Source: Lumbricus rubellus (Eukaryota > Annelida > Clitellata > Crassiclitellata > Lumbricidae). From it: 64,000 nt of DNA. The stretch covers positions 16,813,052-16,877,051 of the forward strand of contig OX243817.1 of NCBI GenBank assembly GCA_945859605.1, written 5' to 3'. Both the position numbers and the translations under genes were made by a program. Positions 59,336-64,000 of the stretch are shown one piece after another. The notes under the pieces were generated by a model, which saw only the letters and a program-made list of their open reading frames with translations, ran no database searches and was not told where the DNA came from. Every line of letters starts with the position of its first letter. Position 1 is the stretch's first letter.

Positions 59336-60343
59336 ACGACCTGCTGTCTTGTAGTTAATTAGACTATTTTAGAGATCCGCGGGACATTGGAATTCCAGCA
59401 GGTTAAAGACTTTTATGACAGCATAGACAAAAATTGGTATACCTGTAATAGTCGTCATTGTTAATCTATTTGGTTATTGTTTAGCGAAACTCTGCACATT
59501 TCCATCTCGGCGCTTCGCGTTTTCGCTCGTGGGCATACCCAAACGCACTAAGGGCGATTTATGATTTAGCCCCTTCCACCCCAAGAGCTGAGAAAAATCT
59601 TTGCCTGTGAGTGTTATCAGCGATTTTCGGGTGTCTGAGGACATCTTTTGATTCTGGTGTTATCAAGGATTTTCGGGTGTCTAAAAGACATAATTTTGAT
59701 TACAGTCTTACCAACGATTTTCGGGTGTCTAGAAATTTTTTTTTCTCATTCCAATGTTATCAAAGATTTTCGGGTGTCTAAGGACATCATTTTGATTCCA
59801 GTGTTGTCACTGACCTGCTGTTTTGAACTTGACTTGACTAATATAGAGATCCGCGGAACATTGATTTAGCCCCACACCCCCAAGAGCTGAGACCAAATTC
59901 CGCCCATGCCCACAAGACCGTAGCCATTTTTTTGATTCTGTGGGGAGAGGTGTTTCTTCGGCGCAGGATTTCTGACGACCATTTTGTAGTCGTCCAAATT
60001 TCTGAAAACACCTTTTTTAGTTGTCACAATTTCTGGAGAAACCTTTTCACCAATTTTTAGTCGTCAAAATTTTGCCATACATGATAGTCGGATACTGTTG
60101 AAAGATTGTTTCTTTTCTTTGCGTTATATTAAGACAATGTAATTGTGTGAGATGTAATTGACTAATAATAGACTATAGTCTATTTTCATTTATGTAATTT
60201 TAATTCTCCTGGCCATGACTGACCCCTGCAAAAATCCTTCGGGCGCCATGGATGGGGGGGGGGGCCACGTCCCATGGGGATTTGAAATGGGGGGGGCCAT
60301 GGCCGGATTGGCCCCCCCCCCTGGATCCGCCCCTGATCCGTGT

Positions 60344-61690
60344 CGTTGCAGCTACTCTCACCTGTTGAGAATGTATGTAGCCTACGTTGAATGATATTAG
60401 ATAGATCTGATAGACCCACACATACACACACACAAATACACACAAGCACGCACGAGCACACGCACTCACCACAAGCACCACTACACTCCGTTAATTACGT
60501 AGAGCCACAATTTAATATAATGGCCTAGTAGACAATGGCGCGGCTATTTTCCCGCGGCAAACCCACGGTAACGAGGGCAACAATATGGACGGGTGTAAAG
60601 CAGTATACTGAGTCGACGATAAAACGACGGTAAAGGCAACTATCATGGCTAATTTGCTATATATAGCTTAAACAACGCATAGATAGAATATAATGGCGCA
60701 CACTATTTACTTATTTAATTAGCTACAAAAGCGACTGAACTTGTTTAAAATTTAATTTTAGCTCAACTGAAAGTGATATTTGGTTCAGGGTGAGGATTGC
60801 GGGAAGTTTAAATTCCCAAGTCTTTCTTAGGACTCCATCTACTTAGGCCCTACCGTAGGCCTATAGTCTTCTTTAATTGCTCACCCCAACTCCACGTGAA
60901 GCGTAGTCTGGCTCCAGTTATTTTTCTACAAGACTTGTCAAACTGGTTTGGCTGTTTTATCTACTTGTCTAATGTCTATGTTAATAAATTAAGTTTTTTT
61001 ATACAGTAGTCATTCTTACATCTACCAGGGCAGTCTCAAAACAATCCAGAGGAATGTTGACAAGGATTTAGATGGAGACTTTTTCCTAAAGCTGTTAGAA
61101 ATTCAGAAATAGTCAGTAGGCTACTTGGTTAATGCAAACTGTCGATGATATGTTTGCATGTTTGATTAATTATGTAATCCGCATTACAGATAGCTTTGTC
61201 AACTAAATTTTGTTTTAAACATTTTAATTGGGATATTTTCGTGCGAGGATGGACTATAGGATAAAAGAAAACCTGGGTAATGGAACGAGAATCGGAAGAC
61301 TATACTTGTTGCGGTTCGGGGATGGGGGACGAGATTGACTCCTCCGCGTCACTGTCTAATGGGCAGACATGTAGGAGAACAACATTCACTTTTATTTATT
61401 CGGCCATTGAAAAAGAGAATTTTACAGAAACATGGCGTGTATAGTTTTTAGGCGTTGTTGTTGTTGTAATCAGTCGATTTCTCTAATCTATGGCTCAAAA
61501 TAAAGACAATTGTTTCTGATGCAACAAATGCATTCCTTTAAAAGCGACGACGTCCGAGGTTACGCTGTCTATTTGCAAAAACTGCGCAAAATTCATCTCA
61601 GCGAACTTTCCTTTGCGTCTCAACAGATAGAAAACAGTTACGACATGCAGCACTCTTCTGGATCGTTTATCGTCGACTAGGACACAGGAG
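60344..61690. other. Intergenic DNA before glycogenin 3' end
   Basis: No gene seen. It includes a (CA)n-rich stretch at 60415-60480 and, at 60780-60905, the + strand partner of the dispersed repeat at 42425-42545. On the minus strand, overlapping TTTATT at 61391-61400 reads AATAAA and is a plausible glycogenin poly(A) signal about 320 bp past its stop. Confidence 0.45.
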
Positions 61691-61717
61691 CAGAGTGAGG
61701 GGTGGTTAGGATTGTTG

Positions 61718-64000
61718 CTACGGTGGGGGCTCCTCCGAAGTACCTTCGATACGTTCTGAAGAAGGAAGGTGTTCCTTCGAAGAAGCTTGGAGGCGTTCTG
61801 AAGAAGGAATGTGTTCCTTCGAAGAAGTCTGGAGGCGTTCTGAAGAAGGAAGGTGCTCCTTCGAAGAAGCCTGGATGCGTTCTGAAGACGGAATGTGCTC
61901 CTTCGAAGAAGTCTGGAGGCGTTCTGAAGACGGAATGTGTTCCTTCGAAGAAGTCTGGAGGCGTTCTGAAGAAGGAATGTGTTCCTTCGAAGAAGTCTGG
62001 AGGCGTTCTGAAGAAGGAATGTGTTCCTTCGAAGAAGTCTGGAGGCGTTCTGAAGAAGGAATGTGTTCCTTCGAAGAAGTCTGGAGGCGTTCCGAAGAAG
62101 GAATGTGTTCCTTCGAAGAAGTCTGGAGGCGTTCCGAAGAAGGAATGTGTTCCTTCGAAGAAGCCTGGAGGCGTTCTGAAGAAGGAATGTGTTCCTTCGA
62201 AGAAGTCTGGAGGCGTTCTGAAGAAGGAATGTGTTCCTTCGAAGAAGCCTGGATGCGTTCTGAAGACGGAATGTGTTCCTTCGAAGAAGTCTGGAGGCGT
62301 TCTGATGACGGATGTTGGTATTCCGAAGTACCCTGTATGTTTATATTTGGAATGCTGTCAATCTGATCGATGTCATCTAGACCTTTGTCTATGTCTTCCT
62401 CCTCTTTAAATTTCGGCTGTTCTCTGTCTGTTGGATCGAACGTAGCCATTGTCGCTTGCCCATCAATGCTTAGTTCATCCATTATGTCATCTATTGCGCT
62501 CATTTCAACCAGATCATCCGGGTGTTCCGGAGGAGCAGAAGGACGGGATGGCGTTGGAGAAGCCGATCGGTACTCAGGCTCCGGTTCTGGTGGTCCCAGC
62601 GGTGGTGGTAGTGGTGGCGTTGGTTCTGGTAACGCAGGTAGGTCAGGCTTTTGTCCACCGCAGAGGATGATCTCGTCCAGTCGACGTTTGATGTTGGCAA
62701 AGCAGTCGCAGCCCATGTAGTCGATGAGGTTTCGCTCCCAGTTGTACTGTCGCGATCGGTCGGCCAACTCGTCGGGCGTCAGGTGACCGAGAGAGCGGAT
62801 CTGGAGTCGAGCGAGTTGGCCGCACAGACCCTTCATCGCTGGAGAGAGGCGCGGCAGGACCTGACTCATGAAGACGTCCCACCACAACTGCAACAGGTCG
62901 CTACTCTGAACCGACTCTGGCTCAAACTCCACGTGACAGGTCAGCGTGTTATACCTACAGTGGATCGATCGGTCAATAATTATTGGTTAGTATAATTGAT
63001 TATGACGATCGATCGATTTACTCTCTAACCTATAATAATAAATTATTATAGACTACTCTTTGCTCGATTGACCAGTAATAATTTTGAAAGAAATGCAGTT
63101 TTCACGACAATTCAGGTAATTCTCGTAACTAAAATTTCAAATAGGCAGTGTATTTAAACCTATGTTTAACAGCGATAATATTGCTCAGTGGCGCGTTAGA
63201 AGTTATCAATGGGTATTAACAACTATGCATGTAAACTAATGGTACTGAATACGAGATTGTATTTAAGTTTTTTGCCTGTTTTTTTCATTGCACTCCTTGG
63301 GTTTTCATATTTTAACGATAATTTCCTTACTGGACCTAATGATAATTTTCCTTGCTCAAACTTAGCACACCCTATTTAACCAAACACACTCATTTCTCCA
63401 TTTAAATTGCCTCCTGTTGCATAAGTGAACAAAAAATTTATTCGTTTGACAAATAGTAAAAGGGAGAATGGCTGAGAACCTGAATGAGTATGGACTTATT
63501 AACAACAGTCAGCATGGGTTTATGAAGAGAAGATCCTGTCTAACAAACCTGTTAGATTTCTTCGAGGAGGTTTACGACAATCAGGACAGAAACAACTCAG
63601 TGGATCTGGTCTATCTGGACTTCGCGAAGGCATTTGACAAAGTACAACACAAACGATTAGCCTGGAAGCTGCAGGCATGCGGAATAGAAAAGTGTCTACT
63701 GAACTGAGCCGTATTTCTTATAACCTGTACCTTCTGCGGTCTGTCAGATTGAATCATTAAAGGAATATTTTAAAAAGTGAATAGATATTTATACGTGTGT
63801 GTATACTGTGGAATGTACCTGAAGTGCCAAGGTTTCATGGCCCCTATGAAGTGAACGATCTTCGTTTCATGACCGAACTGCTTGAAGGCTGGTTGGTAGC
63901 TGTAGAACGCCTGCCAGACGAGGTTGTAGGTGAACGGGAGATGCTTTCGGATGTCCTCCGTCGCCCACGTGTAGAAGAAGAGGTTGAGCAGACCCTGGTC
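61718..64000 (-). CDS. GYG: Glycogenin, 3' part (partial), with repeat tail
   Basis: Two exons are visible on the minus strand: 63819 to beyond 64000, and 62954-61718 (stop). Donor CAG|GTACAT and acceptor TGTAG|G are in phase 2. Glycogenin is the self-glucosylating GT8 primer of glycogen synthesis in the cytosol. The first exon shows the conserved late GT8 block: DQGLLN, then [31 protein letters not shown]. The second exon holds LLQLWWDVF, a helical stretch, and then [20 protein letters not shown], the conserved motif that binds glycogen synthase. In vertebrate glycogenin-1 this motif is at the C-terminus; here about 270 residues follow: a Pro-rich segment, an acidic segment, and about 14 copies of a 14-residue repeat ([14 protein letters not shown]). 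The catalytic N-terminal half and the glucosylated tyrosine lie beyond the window edge. Confidence 0.9.
61745..62335. repeat. 42-bp coding minisatellite in the glycogenin tail
   Basis: About 14 copies of a 42-bp unit (gaagaaggaatgtgttcctt followed by cgaagaagtctggaggcgtt and ct) in register with the reading frame. GGAATGTGTTCC and TTCGAA are near-palindromic inside each unit. The + strand is also open in two frames through the array; those frames are shadows. Confidence 0.93.
63468..63780 (+). mobile_element. LINE RT fragment in a glycogenin intron
   Basis: Opposite strand to glycogenin. A 79-codon frame matches the RT region around motif A ([20 protein letters not shown] and [17 protein letters not shown]), typical of CR1/jockey-like elements. 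It ends abruptly and is followed by text resembling the extreme 3' end of such ORFs (VRLNH..), suggesting an internally deleted copy. Confidence 0.75.

Larger units (their letters stand above)
54290..60335. mobile_element. hAT-type element with internal satellite and nested LINEs
   Basis: Left end CAGTGGCGGATCCAG and inverted right end CAGGGGCGGATCCAG are flanked by a perfect 8-bp TSD, atccgtgt, at 54282-54289 and 60336-60343. Just inside both ends are G-runs (54316-54324 and 60247-60320). Without the LINE insertion the element is about 3.2 kb, non-coding, and mostly a 47-bp minisatellite. A duplicated internal module (GAGATCCGCGG.. to ..CCCCAAGAGCTGAG) occurs at about 59370-59595 and 59845-59895. 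No transposase frame, so it is non-autonomous. Confidence 0.87.

Noticed and set aside
61702..62409. Plus-strand ORFs of 185 and 235 codons with Ser-Lys-Lys or Cys-Ser-Phe-Glu repeats
   Set aside because: They are shadows of the glycogenin tail repeat; the minus frame is spliced and homologous to glycogenin.

Overview
The window is eukaryotic and comes from a metazoan, most likely a marine invertebrate. It has spliced genes with GT-AG introns, animal gene families (SLC17 transporters, glycogenin), many microsatellites and minisatellites, and several classes of animal transposon. The palindromes TAGGCCTA and TACATGTA are strikingly common in non-coding DNA. I cannot fix the phylum from sequence alone: echinoderm, hemichordate or lophotrochozoan would all fit.

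Layout. 1-16.6 kb is gene-poor and dominated by simple and tandem repeats, with a truncated LINE (1656-2132) and two hAT-type elements with perfect 8-bp target duplications (4899-5315 and 5956-6843). 16.9-25.1 kb (+) is a complete 11-exon SLC17/sialin-like transporter (gene A, 541 aa predicted). 25.2-38 kb is a transposon pile-up. It holds a near-intact LTR element (27091-34978) whose gag-like frame starts inside the LTR and which has no visible pol, a TTAA-flanked piggyBac-type element inside its left LTR, and a hAT-type element inside another inverted-repeat element (35.07-37.14 kb). 38.6-50.7 kb (+) is a second 11-exon SLC17 gene (gene B, 597 aa) with the same intron positions and phases as gene A, so the two are tandem paralogues. 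A mariner-type element and a hairpin MITE lie near its exon 6. 51.9-52.7 kb (-) is an unrecognised 272-aa ORF with tyrosine/proline repeats. 54.3-60.3 kb is a four-layer nest: a hAT-type element carries a 47-bp minisatellite, which is interrupted by a LINE, which is interrupted by a second LINE on the other strand. 61.7-64 kb (-) is the 3' end of a glycogenin gene with the glycogen-synthase-binding motif followed by a long tail of 14-residue repeats.

Gene relations. Genes A and B are probably organic-anion transporters of the sialin branch. In both, the acidic residue expected after the TM4 arginine is a cysteine. I see no functional link between them, the small ORF and glycogenin; the arrangement is ordinary animal gene order. 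The most unusual signals are the nested insertions, whose order can be read from target duplications, the gag-in-LTR element, the Glu-to-Cys change in both transporters, and the glycogenin repeat tail.
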